Below the pieces are notes generated by a model. It saw only the letters and a list, made by a program, of their open reading frames with translations, was not told where the DNA came from and did not search any database. DNA of 57,784 bases from Gemmatimonadota bacterium (GTDB lineage Bacteria > Gemmatimonadota > Gemmatimonadetes > Palauibacterales > KS3-K002), in the NCBI GenBank assembly GCA_020350785.1, contig CP070722.1, forward strand, positions 2,882,604 to 2,940,387. The letters are read 5' to 3'. The position numbers were made by a program, and so were the translations under genes. Below are positions 1 to 9,132 of this stretch, in pieces. Positions within the stretch are counted from its first letter, which is position 1, and every line of letters starts with the position of its first letter.

Positions 1-195
1 CAGCACCTCGTGCTCGCCGCCAAGGCCAGAGCCGCACTCGACGGACGGCCGATGCCCGACTACGAGGATGTGCAGGCCGTCGCCCTGCCCGTGCTGAGGC
101 ACCGAATCGTCACGAATTTCGAGGCCGAAGCCGACGGCCAGAGCGCCGAGGACGTTTTGAGACAGCTCCTCGACCTCAGCCAGGAGTGGATTTGA
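1..195 (+). CDS. MoxR-family AAA+ ATPase, C-terminal end only
   Basis: The frame is open from the left window edge and stops with TGA at 193-195, so only the last 64 residues are visible. They match the winged/lid part that ends MoxR-type AAA+ ATPases: a helix with LAAKARAALDGRP, then a YEDVQAVALPVLRHRI segment and the HRIVTNFEAEADG turn typical of the family. MoxR ATPases act as chaperone-like factors for metal insertion or complex maturation and often precede DUF58 genes. Here the next gene is a CNNM-type membrane protein instead. The Walker motifs lie outside the window, so activity cannot be judged. Confidence 0.85.
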   Translation, partial: QHLVLAAKARAALDGRPMPDYEDVQAVALPVLRHRIVTNFEAEADGQSAEDVLRQLLDLSQEWI

Positions 196-285
196 ACTGA
201 TGGCCACCGAGACCCCAGCCGACGACCCCCCGAGTAGCCAGCCCAGACCGAGCGGCCCCAACCGAACGCTGGCGGGAGGCCTCCG

Positions 286-1668
286 GTGTTGACCTCGGCC
301 GCGCTGTTCGTCGCAGCGGTCGCGCTGGTGACTCTGGCCTCCGCGGTGGACGTTGCGATCCTCTCGGTCCCGCCGGCGCGGGCGAATGACCTGGCAAAGT
401 CCGGCGCGGCCGGGAGCCGGCAACTGGTGAAGCTGCGCGCCAAGACCGCCAGCCTTCTCGCGACAGTCTGGACCACGCGCGTCGCCGGCGTCACCGTGGC
501 CGGCCTGGCGGCCTGGACGCTAGCCGGAAAGGCCAGCGGCGATTCCGCGCCCGCAAAACTGCTCGCGGTGGCGCTGGCGGCGATCATCATCGTCCTGGCG
601 CAATTCGCCGGGAAGGTCCTGGCTCAGCACGGCGGTGAGCGGCTCGCTTTGCTCGCCGCTGCCCCGGCCTGGCTGCTCTCCCGCACGCTGACCGTGGTAA
701 CCTGGCCGGCCGAGCAGATCGTACGGCTGCTGGCTCCAGCGCTGGTCGAGATCGTCCCCGGCATCTCGGATCGGGAGATCCGCAACATCGTAGGTTCCGG
801 CCAAGAGCACGAGATAATAGAGGAGCACGAACGGCGTCTGATCGAGCGCGCCTTCCGGCTCGACAAGACTACGGCTTACGACGTGATGACCCCGCGCGTG
901 GCCATGCTTGCCTGGTCGGAGGACCGCACCCTGTCAGAAATCGCGCCCGAACTCCGCACGATCCGCTACAGCCGCGTCCCCATTTACCATGAGAGCGTCG
1001 ACAAGATCACCGGCGTCCTCTACATCCGCGACGCCTACCAGGCGCTCATCTCGGGTCAGCGCGACATCGAGATCAAGGCCCTGGCCCGCGAACCGTTCTT
1101 CGTCCCGGGCTCCGTAACACTCGACAAGCTGCTGCTCGACTTCCAAACGCGAAGAATCCACATGGGAATCGTCATCGACGAGTACGGTGGAGTCGACGGT
1201 CTCATCGCGCTGGAGGACATACTGGAGGAACTCGTCGGCGAGATAGTCGACGAGAGCGACATCGCCGAAGAACCGATCATCCGCTTGAGCCGCAACGAGA
1301 TTCTCGTGGACGGAACCGCCGACCTCCGCGAGATCAACCACTTCTTCAACACATCGTTCCCGCTGCTCGAGCACCGCTCCCTGAACGGATACCTGCTCGA
1401 TCTGTTCGGTCAGGTCCCGCAGCCGGGTGAGCGAATAAGCCAGGAGGGGGTGCTGATCGAGGTGACGGCAGCGACGGACACCCAGGTGCTCCGCGCACGG
1501 CTCACCCGTGTCACCCCGGGTCTCGTGGAGGTAAAACACGATCGGGCGGCTGCCGAACCGAGTCCGCCCGAGCCGGGTGGCAGCCATCCTCCCACGCTGC
1601 CTGATCCGGCCGATCAGGAGCGCCCGACGACCGGGCCGGCGCGGCGGCCTCGGGCCGATCGCGCCTGA
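286..1668 (+). CDS. CNNM/CorC-type membrane protein (DUF21 + CBS pair + CorC_HlyC)
   Basis: A 460-residue protein. Roughly residues 1-140 form hydrophobic DUF21-like segments. A pair of CBS domains follows (about 190-310, starting near TAYDVMTPRVAMLAW, with EYGGVDGLIALEDILEELVGEI near the end). A transporter-associated CorC_HlyC domain ends near residue 425, and a Pro-rich tail follows. Relatives are linked to Mg2+/Co2+ export or homeostasis and are often misnamed hemolysins. The start is GTG at 286, right after the MoxR gene. A 30-codon frame (200-292) lies just ahead and overlaps the start by a few bases; it may be a leader or chance. The gene converges on the prepilin peptidase gene. Confidence 0.85.
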   Translation: MLTSAALFVAAVALVTLASAVDVAILSVPPARANDLAKSGAAGSRQLVKLRAKTASLLATVWTTRVAGVTVAGLAAWTLAGKASGDSAPAKLLAVALAAIIIVLAQFAGKVLAQHGGERLALLAAAPAWLLSRTLTVVTWPAEQIVRLLAPALVEIVPGISDREIRNIVGSGQEHEIIEEHERRLIERAFRLDKTTAYDVMTPRVAMLAWSEDRTLSEIAPELRTIRYSRVPIYHESVDKITGVLYIRDAYQALISGQRDIEIKALAREPFFVPGSVTLDKLLLDFQTRRIHMGIVIDEYGGVDGLIALEDILEELVGEIVDESDIAEEPIIRLSRNEILVDGTADLREINHFFNTSFPLLEHRSLNGYLLDLFGQVPQPGERISQEGVLIEVTAATDTQVLRARLTRVTPGLVEVKHDRAAAEPSPPEPGGSHPPTLPDPADQERPTTGPARRPRADRA

Positions 1669-1698
1669 GGCCCCCGCGATCCAAGGTAGGCGCCCGGC

Positions 1699-2466
1699 CT
1701 ACACACCAAGCATCCGGGTTACGTACCAGCCTACCATCGCGTCGCCCCAGATGAGCACGATCGCCGCGCCCAAGGCCAGGAAGACCCCAAAAGGAACCAG
1801 CTTCCCAGTCTTCAAGCCTATCGGTCCGAAGACGACCGCCCCCACCAGCGACCCAACGAAGATCGTCAGAAGGGCGTGCCACGGGCCCAGGAACGCCCCG
1901 ACCATCGCCATCATCTTGATGTCACCACCTCCCAGGGCCGGCTTCTTGAAGGCCCACTCACCGACGACCGCCACCCCGTACATCACCGCGAAACAGGTGA
2001 GCGCGCCCACCAAGGACCACAGCGGTGTCGGCTTGCCGGGCGCGAACGAAAACGCCAAACCCAAGATCAAGCCCCCCACGCTGAACTCGTCGGGGATGAT
2101 GTATTCACGTGCATCGGTCACGGCGATCCCGAAAAGGAGGCTGCCAAACACCGCGCCCGAGAGCGCCGGCCAAAAGCCGTTAAAATGGATGAACGCCCCG
2201 ACCCAGATCAGGCCGCCTGCCAGTTCCACCAGAGGATAGCGAACCGAGATGCGACTGCCGCAGGTTCGGCAGCGGCCCCTTAGCGCCAGATAGCTCAGCA
2301 GCGGAATGTTCTCATACCAGGTGAGCTGCCTATCGCACGACATACACCGCGAGCGCGGCTTGACTACCGAACCTCCGGCTGGCAACCGCGCGATGCACAC
2401 ATTCAGAAATGATCCAACGGCGAGGCCGAACAAGGCGAGGTAGGTCAACAAGAGTGGGTCAGACAT
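1699..2466 (-). CDS. pilD: Type IV prepilin peptidase / N-methyltransferase
   Basis: A 255-residue polytopic membrane protein of the A24A family. It cleaves the short leader of type IV prepilins and usually methylates the new N-terminus. The N-terminal domain has the two CxxC pairs of the zinc/cytoplasmic loop (CMSCDRQ and CRTCGSR). The two catalytic aspartates are visible in the VTDAREYIIPDE segment and in GGGDIKMM. The start is ATG at 2466 (MSDPLLL); the frame is open further upstream but that part overlaps the RNA methyltransferase gene 43 bases away and does not look like signal or membrane sequence. Its substrates are probably the pilin and pseudopilins at 29-35 kb. Confidence 0.93.
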   Translation of the reverse strand: MSDPLLLTYLALFGLAVGSFLNVCIARLPAGGSVVKPRSRCMSCDRQLTWYENIPLLSYLALRGRCRTCGSRISVRYPLVELAGGLIWVGAFIHFNGFWPALSGAVFGSLLFGIAVTDAREYIIPDEFSVGGLILGLAFSFAPGKPTPLWSLVGALTCFAVMYGVAVVGEWAFKKPALGGGDIKMMAMVGAFLGPWHALLTIFVGSLVGAVVFGPIGLKTGKLVPFGVFLALGAAIVLIWGDAMVGWYVTRMLGV

Positions 2467-2509
2467 CGGGTCCTCGTCGGTTGGCTGGCAACGCGACAGG
2501 GCAGCGCCA

Positions 2510-3292
2510 TCAGGTGCCAGAGGGTCTCGACAGAAGGCGATCCAAGAGTATTGCCCCTGCCACCGCAACGTTCAGCGAATCCATCCCACCTGGCAATTCG
2601 ATCGCCAAGAGCTTATCGCAGTCAGCACGCACGTCCTCGGAGAGACCGCTCGGCTCGTTACCCAGTACCAACGCAAAGCGACCGGGCGCTTCGCCGCCGC
2701 GCCCCACCGGCTCACCGGCGCGATCACCGCAAAAGATGGCAAAGTCATGACGGCGCAGCCAGGCCGCGACGTCGGACCAGGGTTCCTGGGCGACCGGTAG
2801 GCGAAACAGCGAGCCGGCCGACGCGCGGACCACCTTCGGACTCCAGGGATCGACGGTCCCGGGCAGGGCGACCGCCAAGCTCACCCCAAGTGCGTGGCCG
2901 GCACGCACCAGCGTGCCCAAGTTGCCCGGATCGGCCAGACGGTCGAAGATCAGGACGCAAGAGAGCTGTGGCGCCTGGAAACGGGACAGGCTTCGCTCCG
3001 GCTCGTGAGCCACGGCCAACACACCCTGGGGATTCTCGGTGTCCGCCAGCCGCCTCAGTTCCGCGTCCCCGACCTCGAAGAAGGGACTACCGACCGCCTC
3101 GAGCGTCTCGCGCAGGCGCCGGCCGCGAGCCGTTTCCGCAAGCGCCGGAGACGCGACGAAAAACTCCACGGCCAGCTGGCAATCGATCAGCGTCTCCACC
3201 AGCCTCACGCCCTCGACGAGAAATCTTCTCTCCTCCCGCCGCTTGCGGGATTTGAGCCTTCCAATCAGCTTCGCCTGGTTGTGGGTTATCAT
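2510..3292 (-). CDS. SpoU-family RNA 2'-O-methyltransferase
   Basis: A 260-residue TrmH/RlmB-type SPOUT methyltransferase. Residues about 1-95 form the substrate-binding domain (RRFLVEGVRLVETLI). The knotted SPOUT domain carries motif 1 (DPGNLGTLVRAGHALG), motif 2 (LVLGNEPSGLS) and motif 3 (DSLNVAVAGAILL), which bind SAM and place the catalytic Arg/Asn. The exact rRNA or tRNA target cannot be read from sequence. The start chosen is ATG 3292 (MITHNQAKLIGRLKSRKRR), because the family begins with this basic helix; about 57 residues of upstream open frame look non-coding. It is divergent from thiD and probably cotranscribed with pilD. Confidence 0.88.
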   Translation of the reverse strand: MITHNQAKLIGRLKSRKRREERRFLVEGVRLVETLIDCQLAVEFFVASPALAETARGRRLRETLEAVGSPFFEVGDAELRRLADTENPQGVLAVAHEPERSLSRFQAPQLSCVLIFDRLADPGNLGTLVRAGHALGVSLAVALPGTVDPWSPKVVRASAGSLFRLPVAQEPWSDVAAWLRRHDFAIFCGDRAGEPVGRGGEAPGRFALVLGNEPSGLSEDVRADCDKLLAIELPGGMDSLNVAVAGAILLDRLLSRPSGT

Positions 3293-3386
3293 CTCTTCAG
3301 CCTGGGGCAACGCGGTATCAGCCTCTGGGGACAGGGTTGAAGCTAGCAGGCCGCGCCACCTATGACCAACACGGAAGGGAGCGCCA

Positions 3387-4184
3387 GTGGATCGCCGTCC
3401 CGTGGCATTGACGATTGCCGGCAGCGATAGCGGTGGCGGGGCCGGCATCCAGGCCGACCTCAAGACCTTTCAGGCCTTCGGCGTGTTCGGCACTTCGGCC
3501 ATCACTGCCATAACCGCCCAGAATACCGTCGGGGTGCGGGCCATCCAGAAGATCGACCCCGCGGTGGTGGCCGCCCAGATCCTGGCCGTCGCCGAGGACC
3601 TGCAGCCCGCCGCGCTCAAGACCGGTATGCTGGCCGACGCCCCCATCATCGAGGCCGTCGCCGGCTCGATTCGGGAAACGCGGCTGGATCACCTGGTCCT
3701 CGACCCCGTGATGGTCGCCAAGAGCGGCGCGCGCCTGCTGGAGGAAGACGCGATCGCTGCGTTGCAGGAATCTCTACTGCCGCTCGCCCAGCTGGTCACG
3801 CCCAACTTGCCCGAAGCCGCCATCCTTGCCGCGCGACCGGTCGCGACGCTGGATGACATGCGCGCCGCGGCCGAGGAGCTGTTGGCGCGCGGGGCGCGAG
3901 CCGTGCTCATCAAGGGCGGTCACCTGTCCGGCAGCCAGCTCGTAGATCTCTACTTCGATGGGAGCGATTGGCACGATTGGCGCGACAGCCGCTTGGAGAC
4001 GCGGCACACCCACGGCACGGGCTGCACTCTGTCCGCCGCCATCTGCGCCGGCCTCGCCCTCGGACGCCCACCGCTCGAAGCGATCGGAATGGCGCGCGAC
4101 TACACCCGTCGCGCGATCGAGGCGGCGCCAGGCCTCGGAGAAGGACATGGCCCCTTGAACCACTGGGTGCCCGCCATCGGCTAG
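3387..4184 (+). CDS. thiD: Hydroxymethylpyrimidine / HMP-phosphate kinase
   Basis: A 265-residue ribokinase-fold enzyme. It phosphorylates HMP and HMP-P to HMP-PP in the pyrimidine branch of thiamine synthesis. Family hallmarks are present: the substrate-binding start LTIAGSDSGGGAGIQADLK, the segment LKTGMLAD, LDPVMVAKSG, and the anion-hole/catalytic motif HGTGCTLSAAI near residue 215. The start is GTG at 3387, preceded by GGAAGGGA. No other thiamine genes are nearby, which is common for thiD. It ends 16 bases from the convergent rhomboid gene. Confidence 0.94.
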   Translation: MDRRPVALTIAGSDSGGGAGIQADLKTFQAFGVFGTSAITAITAQNTVGVRAIQKIDPAVVAAQILAVAEDLQPAALKTGMLADAPIIEAVAGSIRETRLDHLVLDPVMVAKSGARLLEEDAIAALQESLLPLAQLVTPNLPEAAILAARPVATLDDMRAAAEELLARGARAVLIKGGHLSGSQLVDLYFDGSDWHDWRDSRLETRHTHGTGCTLSAAICAGLALGRPPLEAIGMARDYTRRAIEAAPGLGEGHGPLNHWVPAIG

Positions 4185-4200
4185 CGGTCAGCGGTCGCCC

Positions 4201-4938
4201 TCACCACCAATAGCGCTGCTCTCTGATCGCCCGCGGGTCTATGCGGCGACCCTCCCGCTTGGCGCTGACCAGCTGCGGGCGCTCGAAGAGTTTCACCAGC
4301 AGCAACCCCGCCACGAATCCACCGATGTGGGCCCAAACGGCAACGCCCATGGCCTGCCCCACGCCCAGCTGCCCGATTCCCAGCACGACCTGAATGACGA
4401 TCCAATAGCCCAGCACCACATAGGCGCGCATTGGCAGAAGCCAGAACGGCGGAAAGAAGACGTAGACGCGGACCTGTGGATACAGCACGATGTAAGCACC
4501 CAGGATGCCGCTGATCGCACCCGACGCGCCCACCGTCGGCACTCCCGAGTTGGCGTTGAAGAAGATGTGCGCCGCCGCCGCCGCCACGCCCGCCAGCAAG
4601 TAAAACGCCAGGAAGCGAATGTGACCCATCGAATCCTCGATGTTGTTCCCGAATACCCACAGGAACAGCATGTTGCTGATCAGATGGATCCAGTTCCCAT
4701 GCATGAACATCGACGTGAAGACCGCCTGCCAGGTCAGGCCGCCCGGCGGGCAGATCTCGGGCCCGCTGATCGGCTCGCCCGTCAGCTCGACCGGGATCAG
4801 ACCGAAGGTGCAGACCGACGGCCCCAGATAGGCGCCCAACCCCTGGATCAGCACCCAGGCCGCCACGTTCGCGAGGATCAGCCCGACGGTGAGGACCGGA
4901 ACGAGCTCGGTGGGATTCTCATCTTTGTATGGGAACAT
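4201..4938 (-). CDS. Rhomboid-family intramembrane serine protease
   Basis: A 245-residue membrane protein with about six hydrophobic segments. The catalytic serine lies in GASGAISGILGAY, the partner histidine in WAHIGGFVAG, and the conserved HxxxN in HGNWIHLISNMLFLWVFGN. The family cleaves membrane helices inside the bilayer; substrates are unknown here. The start is ATG 4938 (MFPYKDENPTELVP), the standard N-terminus of this subfamily; the frame is open further upstream but runs into the dnaK leader. It is transcribed divergently from dnaK, with a 249-base shared upstream region. Confidence 0.9.
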   Translation of the reverse strand: MFPYKDENPTELVPVLTVGLILANVAAWVLIQGLGAYLGPSVCTFGLIPVELTGEPISGPEICPPGGLTWQAVFTSMFMHGNWIHLISNMLFLWVFGNNIEDSMGHIRFLAFYLLAGVAAAAAHIFFNANSGVPTVGASGAISGILGAYIVLYPQVRVYVFFPPFWLLPMRAYVVLGYWIVIQVVLGIGQLGVGQAMGVAVWAHIGGFVAGLLLVKLFERPQLVSAKREGRRIDPRAIREQRYWW

Positions 4939-5075
4939 GGCCGCTGGCAAGCTAGGAATCAGTTGACGGGCCGTCAAGCGAGGCCCGAAGCGCACGCGAC
5001 CCCTGCCGCTTTGGCATATCGGCGTCGGATCACGCCAGAATGTCGGTAATTTCAGCGGTTCCACTGGGTGCATCC

Positions 5076-5091
5076 TGGCACGGGGGTTGCA
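5076..5091 (+). promoter_or_regulatory. Sigma-54 (-24/-12) promoter upstream of dnaK
   Basis: The sequence TGGCACGGGGGTTGCA matches the sigma-54 consensus (TGGCACR-N4-TTGCW) at every defined position, with GG at 5077-5078 and GC at 5089-5090 exactly ten bases apart. Transcription would start near 5102, giving an untranslated leader of about 86 bases before dnaK at 5188. The site lies between two divergent genes in non-coding DNA and points toward dnaK. No CIRCE repeat or recognisable sigma-32 promoter was seen in the same region. Confidence 0.7.
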
Positions 5092-5187
5092 CCCCAGAGC
5101 AGGCGTTTTTTCACTACGCGGGCGTTCGAACCCCCGGCGGTGCCGAGTGGAAGGCGCCCACACCTGTCTCCCGAATCGAGATTGGCT

Positions 5188-7113
5188 ATGGCTAAGGGCA
5201 ATGGCAAAGTAATCGGTATCGACCTGGGCACGACGAACTCGGTGGTCGCCGTGATGGAAGGCGGCGATCCGGTCGTGATCCCGAATCAGGAAGGCTCCCG
5301 GACCACTCCGTCGGTCGTCGGTTTCACCAAGGACGGCGAGCGGCTGGTGGGCCAGGTGGCCAAACGTCAGGCGATCACCAATCCGATCCGAACGGTTTAC
5401 TCGATCAAGCGATTCATGGGTTGCACTTGTGACGAGCTCCAGACGGAGATCGGCCGGTATCCCTACAAGGTGACCTGCGATTCACAGAACCGCCCCTTCG
5501 TTGAGATCGGGGACAAGAAGTATTCGCCGCCCGAGATCTCGGCGATGGTGCTGCAGAAGTTGAAGCAAACGGCGGAGGATTACCTGGGCCAGCCCGTCAC
5601 CCGAGCGGTGGTCACCGTGCCGGCCTATTTCAACGACTCGCAACGCCAGGCCACCAAGGATGCGGGTCAGATCGCCGGGCTCGAAGTGTTGCGGATTCTC
5701 AACGAGCCGACGGCCGCGTCGCTCGCCTACGGGTTGGACAAGAAGAAGGACGAGACGATCGCCGTCTTCGACCTGGGTGGAGGTACTTACGACATCACGA
5801 TCCTCGAGCTGGGCGAGGGCGTTTTCGAGGTCAAGTCGACGAATGGCGATACGCATCTGGGCGGCGATGATCTGGACGAACGCATCATCAATTGGCTGGT
5901 CGACGAGTTCAAGAAGGATCAGGGAATCGACCTCTCCAAGGACCCCATGGCGCTCCAGCGCCTCAAGGAGGCCGCCGAGAAGGCGAAGTGCGAGCTGTCC
6001 TCGACCATGGAAACCGACATCAACCTGCCGTTTGTCACGGCGGACCAGTCGGGGCCGAAGCACCTGAACATCCGCTTGACGCGTGCCAAGTTCGAGCAGC
6101 TGGTGGACGACCTGATCCAGCGGACGATCCCGCCGATGCAGAAGGCGCTCGAGGATGCGAAGCTGAAGCAGGAGAACATCGACGAGGTCATCCTCGTCGG
6201 CGGTTCGACCCGGATCCCCAAGGTCCAGCAGGTCGTTCGCGAATTCTTTGGCAAGGACCCCCACAGGGGCGTCAATCCCGATGAAGTAGGAGGTGTCGGC
6301 GCCGCCATCCAGGCTGGCGTCCTCGCCGGCGAGGTGAGCGAGGTGCTGCTCCTCGACGTCGAGCCTCTGTCACTGGGGATCGAGACCCTGGGCGGCGTCA
6401 TGACGACGTTGATTCCCCGGAACACCACGATTCCCACGAAGAAGATGGAGGTCTTCTCCACCGCAGAGGACGCCCAGACGACAGTCGATATACATGTTCT
6501 TCAGGGTGAGCGGCCCATGGCCGCGCAGAATAAGACGATCGGTCGGTTCCAGCTGGCCGGCATACCGCCGGCGCCGCGCGGCATACCGCAGGTCGAGGTC
6601 ACCTTCGACATAGATGCGAACGGCATTCTCCATGTGTCGGCCAAAGACCGGGCCACCGGGAAAGAGCAGTCGATCCGCATCGAGGCGACCTCCGGCCTCT
6701 CGGACCAAGAGGTCAAGCGGATGGTCAATGAGGCCGAGTCTCATGCCAAGGAGGACAAGGAGGCCCGCGAGCTGATCGAGCTGCGCAACAAGCTGGACAC
6801 GCTCGTTTATCGGGTCGAGAAGGACTCCGCCGAATGGGGCGAAAAGCTCGATGAGGAAACCAAAAAGCGCCTCGATGACGCCGTGGAGGGAGCGAAGAAG
6901 GCCTTGAAGGAGAGCCAGGATGGGCCGGGCCTCAACCGGGCCCACGACGAGCTGATGCAAGCCTTCTCGGCCGCGGGCCAGAAGCTGTACGAGGCTCAAG
7001 CGGCTACAGCCGGCACGGCGGGTGCCGACGCTTCCGACGCCAAGCAGGCGGAAGGCGAGCCGGAGGTAGTCGAGGCCGATTACGAGATCGTTGATGAGGA
7101 GAAGGAAAGCTGA
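5188..7113 (+). CDS. dnaK: Molecular chaperone DnaK (Hsp70)
   Basis: A 641-residue Hsp70, normal length. The nucleotide-binding domain opens with [18 protein letters not shown] and contains the phosphate-2 motif [13 protein letters not shown] (Tyr where Phe is usual) and [11 protein letters not shown]. The substrate domain starts after [14 protein letters not shown], and the C-terminus ends in an acidic [10 protein letters not shown] tail that resembles the EEVD-like tails bound by co-chaperones. The start is ATG 5188, giving the canonical [14 protein letters not shown]; the upstream open frame is leader. No grpE, dnaJ or hrcA is in the window. The preceding sigma-54-type promoter would be an unusual control for an essential chaperone. 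Confidence 0.97.
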   Translation: MAKGNGKVIGIDLGTTNSVVAVMEGGDPVVIPNQEGSRTTPSVVGFTKDGERLVGQVAKRQAITNPIRTVYSIKRFMGCTCDELQTEIGRYPYKVTCDSQNRPFVEIGDKKYSPPEISAMVLQKLKQTAEDYLGQPVTRAVVTVPAYFNDSQRQATKDAGQIAGLEVLRILNEPTAASLAYGLDKKKDETIAVFDLGGGTYDITILELGEGVFEVKSTNGDTHLGGDDLDERIINWLVDEFKKDQGIDLSKDPMALQRLKEAAEKAKCELSSTMETDINLPFVTADQSGPKHLNIRLTRAKFEQLVDDLIQRTIPPMQKALEDAKLKQENIDEVILVGGSTRIPKVQQVVREFFGKDPHRGVNPDEVGGVGAAIQAGVLAGEVSEVLLLDVEPLSLGIETLGGVMTTLIPRNTTIPTKKMEVFSTAEDAQTTVDIHVLQGERPMAAQNKTIGRFQLAGIPPAPRGIPQVEVTFDIDANGILHVSAKDRATGKEQSIRIEATSGLSDQEVKRMVNEAESHAKEDKEARELIELRNKLDTLVYRVEKDSAEWGEKLDEETKKRLDDAVEGAKKALKESQDGPGLNRAHDELMQAFSAAGQKLYEAQAATAGTAGADASDAKQAEGEPEVVEADYEIVDEEKES

Positions 7114-7161
7114 GCTGCGACGGTGGGCAGCCCTCGCTCATCTTATATTAATATAGAGCAT

Positions 7162-7187
7162 GCGGGGCTCTCCTGAGAGAGCCCCGC
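7162..7187 (+). terminator. Hairpin after dnaK, terminator-like
   Basis: A perfect 11-base-pair inverted repeat (7162-7172 with 7177-7187, arms GCGGGGCTCTC and GAGAGCCCCGC) with a 4-base loop lies 48 bases after the dnaK stop. No clear T-tract follows, so it could act as a Rho-assisted terminator or an mRNA-stabilising structure. An A+T-rich stretch (7144-7156) precedes it. Confidence 0.6.
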
Positions 7188-7294
7188 CGCGCTTCTCTCG
7201 GGCGGGAAATCCCCGGGAACTGGCTCGATCGGACACGTGTAGCAAGCTCTACGAGCATAATCCTGAACAGCAGACAGAATGGGAAGGTAACGCC

Positions 7295-8911
7295 ATGAGT
7301 GATCCACTCCGCAAGAAGCTCAAGGCATTCATCTATACGTCGCTCGCCCTCGTCCTGGCCCTGGGGCTTGCCTCCGGGTTGCGCTGGGCGCGGGGCGGTG
7401 AAGCGGCGCCGGTCGAGACGGTCCGGGTCGCCGCGCCCGTCGCCGCCGTCGGCACCCAGCCAACCACGAACCGCCAGCCGGCCGCCGAACCGGTCGGCAA
7501 CGAGCTGGACTCCGTCCAGGCCGACTTTCGCGCGCTAGCCGACATGAGCCTGGCGCTGCGGTCCATAGCCCAATCGGTCACGCCCGCGGTCGTCGCGGTG
7601 AGCACGCGCGGCACGCCGCGGATGCCCAGCCGGCTGGAGGAGTTCTTTGGGCCCTGGCACCCCCCGTCCGAGGATACCCCGTTCAACATGCCGCTGGGTC
7701 GCGGATCCGGTTTCGTCGTCTCCCCCGACGGCTACGTCATCACCAACAACCACGTCGTGGCCTACGCCGAGGAGATTGAAGTGACCCTCCCCGACGGGCG
7801 CGGGTTCGCGGCCGAGCTGATCGGGCGTGACCCCACCACTGACATCGCCTTGCTCAAGATCAACGGCAAGGATCTTCCCAGCGTGAAGCTCGGGAATCCC
7901 GACGCGCTGGAGGTTGGTGACTTCGTGCTGGCCATCGGCAACCCCGGAACTCTGGGTTCCGACCTGCCCTTCACCGTCACCGCCGGCATCGTCAGCGCGA
8001 TGGGACGCAATCTGGAGATCATCCGGCGTTCCGCCGGTGAGGGCGCCGATTACGCCATCGAGGACTTCATCCAGACGGATGCCGTAATCAACCCCGGCAA
8101 CTCCGGCGGTCCCCTCGTCAACTACCGAGGCGAAGTCATCGGCGTCAACACTGCAATCCAGAGCACGACCGGGTTCTATCAGGGCTACGGGTTCGCCATA
8201 CCGATCAGCCTGGCAAGAGACGTGATGGAGGACCTGATCGAGTACGGCCGCGTTCGCCGCGCCGCGCTCCGCGTCTTCATCCAGGGCGTCAGCCCCGCCG
8301 ACGCGAGAGCTTTCGGGCTCGCCGAGCCGAAAGGCGCCGTCGTACAGGGGTTCCCCGACGATAGCCCCGCCCAGAAAGCCGGAATCGAGCGAGGCGACGT
8401 GATCGTGGCCGTCAATGACAAGCCCGTGGATCGCGTCGGCCAATTGCAGCGGACCATCGCGTCGTACGAGCCCGGCGACCGCGTTCAGATCAAGATCGTC
8501 CGCTACGGAGAGGAGCGCACCGTAACGGTCAAGCTCACGGAGGCCGACGTTCCGCAGCCGGAGCCCACTCGCGAACCGGCCGCGTACCGACCCGTCAACG
8601 CCTTGCTGGGCGTCAACGTGATCGACCTGGACTCCGCCGAGGCGCGCCGGCTCAACTTCGAGGTCAGCGGTGATATCAAGGGCGTCCTGGTCACCCGCGT
8701 GGCACGCTTCGGGCCCGCCGAGGCTGCCGGCCTCGTTGCCGGTTGGATCATCCAGAGCGTCAACCGCAAACCCGTCGGCAACCTCGACGAGTTCGAGCGG
8801 GCCATGGAGGGCATCAAGCCGGGAGACGTGGTTTCGATCGACGCGGTCGCGCTGAACGAGGAAGGTGAGCCAACCTACCGAATCTTTAACCTCGAGGCCG
8901 CCCAGAACTGA
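7295..8911 (+). CDS. DegP/HtrA-type periplasmic serine protease with two PDZ domains
   Basis: A 538-residue membrane-anchored or secreted protease/chaperone for misfolded envelope proteins. Residues about 8-30 form a signal or anchor helix (KAFIYTSLALVLALGLASGL). The trypsin-like domain has His153 (NNHVV), Asp183 (TTDIALLKI) and Ser270 (NPGNSGGPLV) as catalytic triad. PDZ1 covers about 330-420 and PDZ2 about 435-535 (RPVNALLGVNVIDLD onward). The start is ATG 7295, preceded by GGGAAGG; the frame is open upstream through the dnaK terminator, which is not coding. DegP, DegQ and MucD cannot be told apart, so no symbol is given. It has its own strong terminator. Confidence 0.93.
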   Translation: MSDPLRKKLKAFIYTSLALVLALGLASGLRWARGGEAAPVETVRVAAPVAAVGTQPTTNRQPAAEPVGNELDSVQADFRALADMSLALRSIAQSVTPAVVAVSTRGTPRMPSRLEEFFGPWHPPSEDTPFNMPLGRGSGFVVSPDGYVITNNHVVAYAEEIEVTLPDGRGFAAELIGRDPTTDIALLKINGKDLPSVKLGNPDALEVGDFVLAIGNPGTLGSDLPFTVTAGIVSAMGRNLEIIRRSAGEGADYAIEDFIQTDAVINPGNSGGPLVNYRGEVIGVNTAIQSTTGFYQGYGFAIPISLARDVMEDLIEYGRVRRAALRVFIQGVSPADARAFGLAEPKGAVVQGFPDDSPAQKAGIERGDVIVAVNDKPVDRVGQLQRTIASYEPGDRVQIKIVRYGEERTVTVKLTEADVPQPEPTREPAAYRPVNALLGVNVIDLDSAEARRLNFEVSGDIKGVLVTRVARFGPAEAAGLVAGWIIQSVNRKPVGNLDEFERAMEGIKPGDVVSIDAVALNEEGEPTYRIFNLEAAQN

Positions 8912-8919
8912 GCGCCCCC

Positions 8920-8957
8920 GGCGGCGGCGGGCTGGATTCCCACGGCCCGCCGCCGCC
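8920..8957 (+). terminator. Rho-independent terminator of the DegP-type gene
   Basis: A perfect 13-base-pair G+C stem (8920-8932 paired with 8945-8957, GGCGGCGGCGGGC and its complement) with a 12-base loop starts 8 bases after the stop codon and is followed by ACATTTTCC. It separates the protease gene from the tRNA promoter. Confidence 0.8.
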
Positions 8958-8966
8958 ACATTTTCC

Positions 8967-8994
8967 TTGACCTTTTCACCCTTTCAAGTAAAGT
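8967..8994 (+). promoter_or_regulatory. Sigma-70-type promoter for tRNA-Leu
   Basis: TTGACC at 8967-8972 (5 of 6 to the -35 consensus) and TAAAGT at 8989-8994 (4 of 6 to the -10) are separated by 16 bases. Transcription would start near 9001, a dozen bases before the mature tRNA. It may also drive tig-clpP-clpX downstream, since no terminator is seen between the tRNA and tig. Confidence 0.6.
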
Positions 8995-9014
8995 AAGGAA
9001 CGATTTAGGCTGCT

Positions 9015-9098
9015 GCGAAAGTGGCGGAATTGGCAGACGCGCCAGCCTTAGGAGCTGGTGGCCTAGCGGCCGTGGGGGTTCGAGTCCCCCCTTTCGCA
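9015..9098 (+). tRNA. tRNA-Leu (anticodon UAG)
   Basis: The acceptor arms GCGAAAG and CTTTCGC pair perfectly, with A as discriminator base. The anticodon stem CCAGC/GCTGG encloses the loop CTTAGGA, giving anticodon TAG, which reads CUN leucine codons. A long variable arm (class II, around GGCCTAGCGGCC) and the T arm GGGGG-TTCGAGT-CCCCC fit leucine tRNA. The CCA end is not encoded (ACT follows). Confidence 0.95.
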
Positions 9099-9132
9099 CT
9101 TTGTGGCACCTGACGGTACAGGGCTTGATCTA

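Noticed and set aside
200..292. 30-codon frame between the MoxR and CNNM genes
   Set aside because: It has a start codon and overlaps the next start, but there is no ribosome binding site or recognisable sequence. It is mentioned only as a possible leader.
4939..5187. CIRCE repeat or heat-shock promoter ahead of dnaK
   Set aside because: I searched for TTAGCACTC-N9-GAGTGCTAA and for sigma-32-like elements and found neither.
8700..8715. TGGCACG with a GC at the right distance (sigma-54-like) inside the DegP-type gene
   Set aside because: It is within coding sequence, the -12 part reads GGGCC instead of TTGCW, and no gene start lies downstream at a suitable distance.
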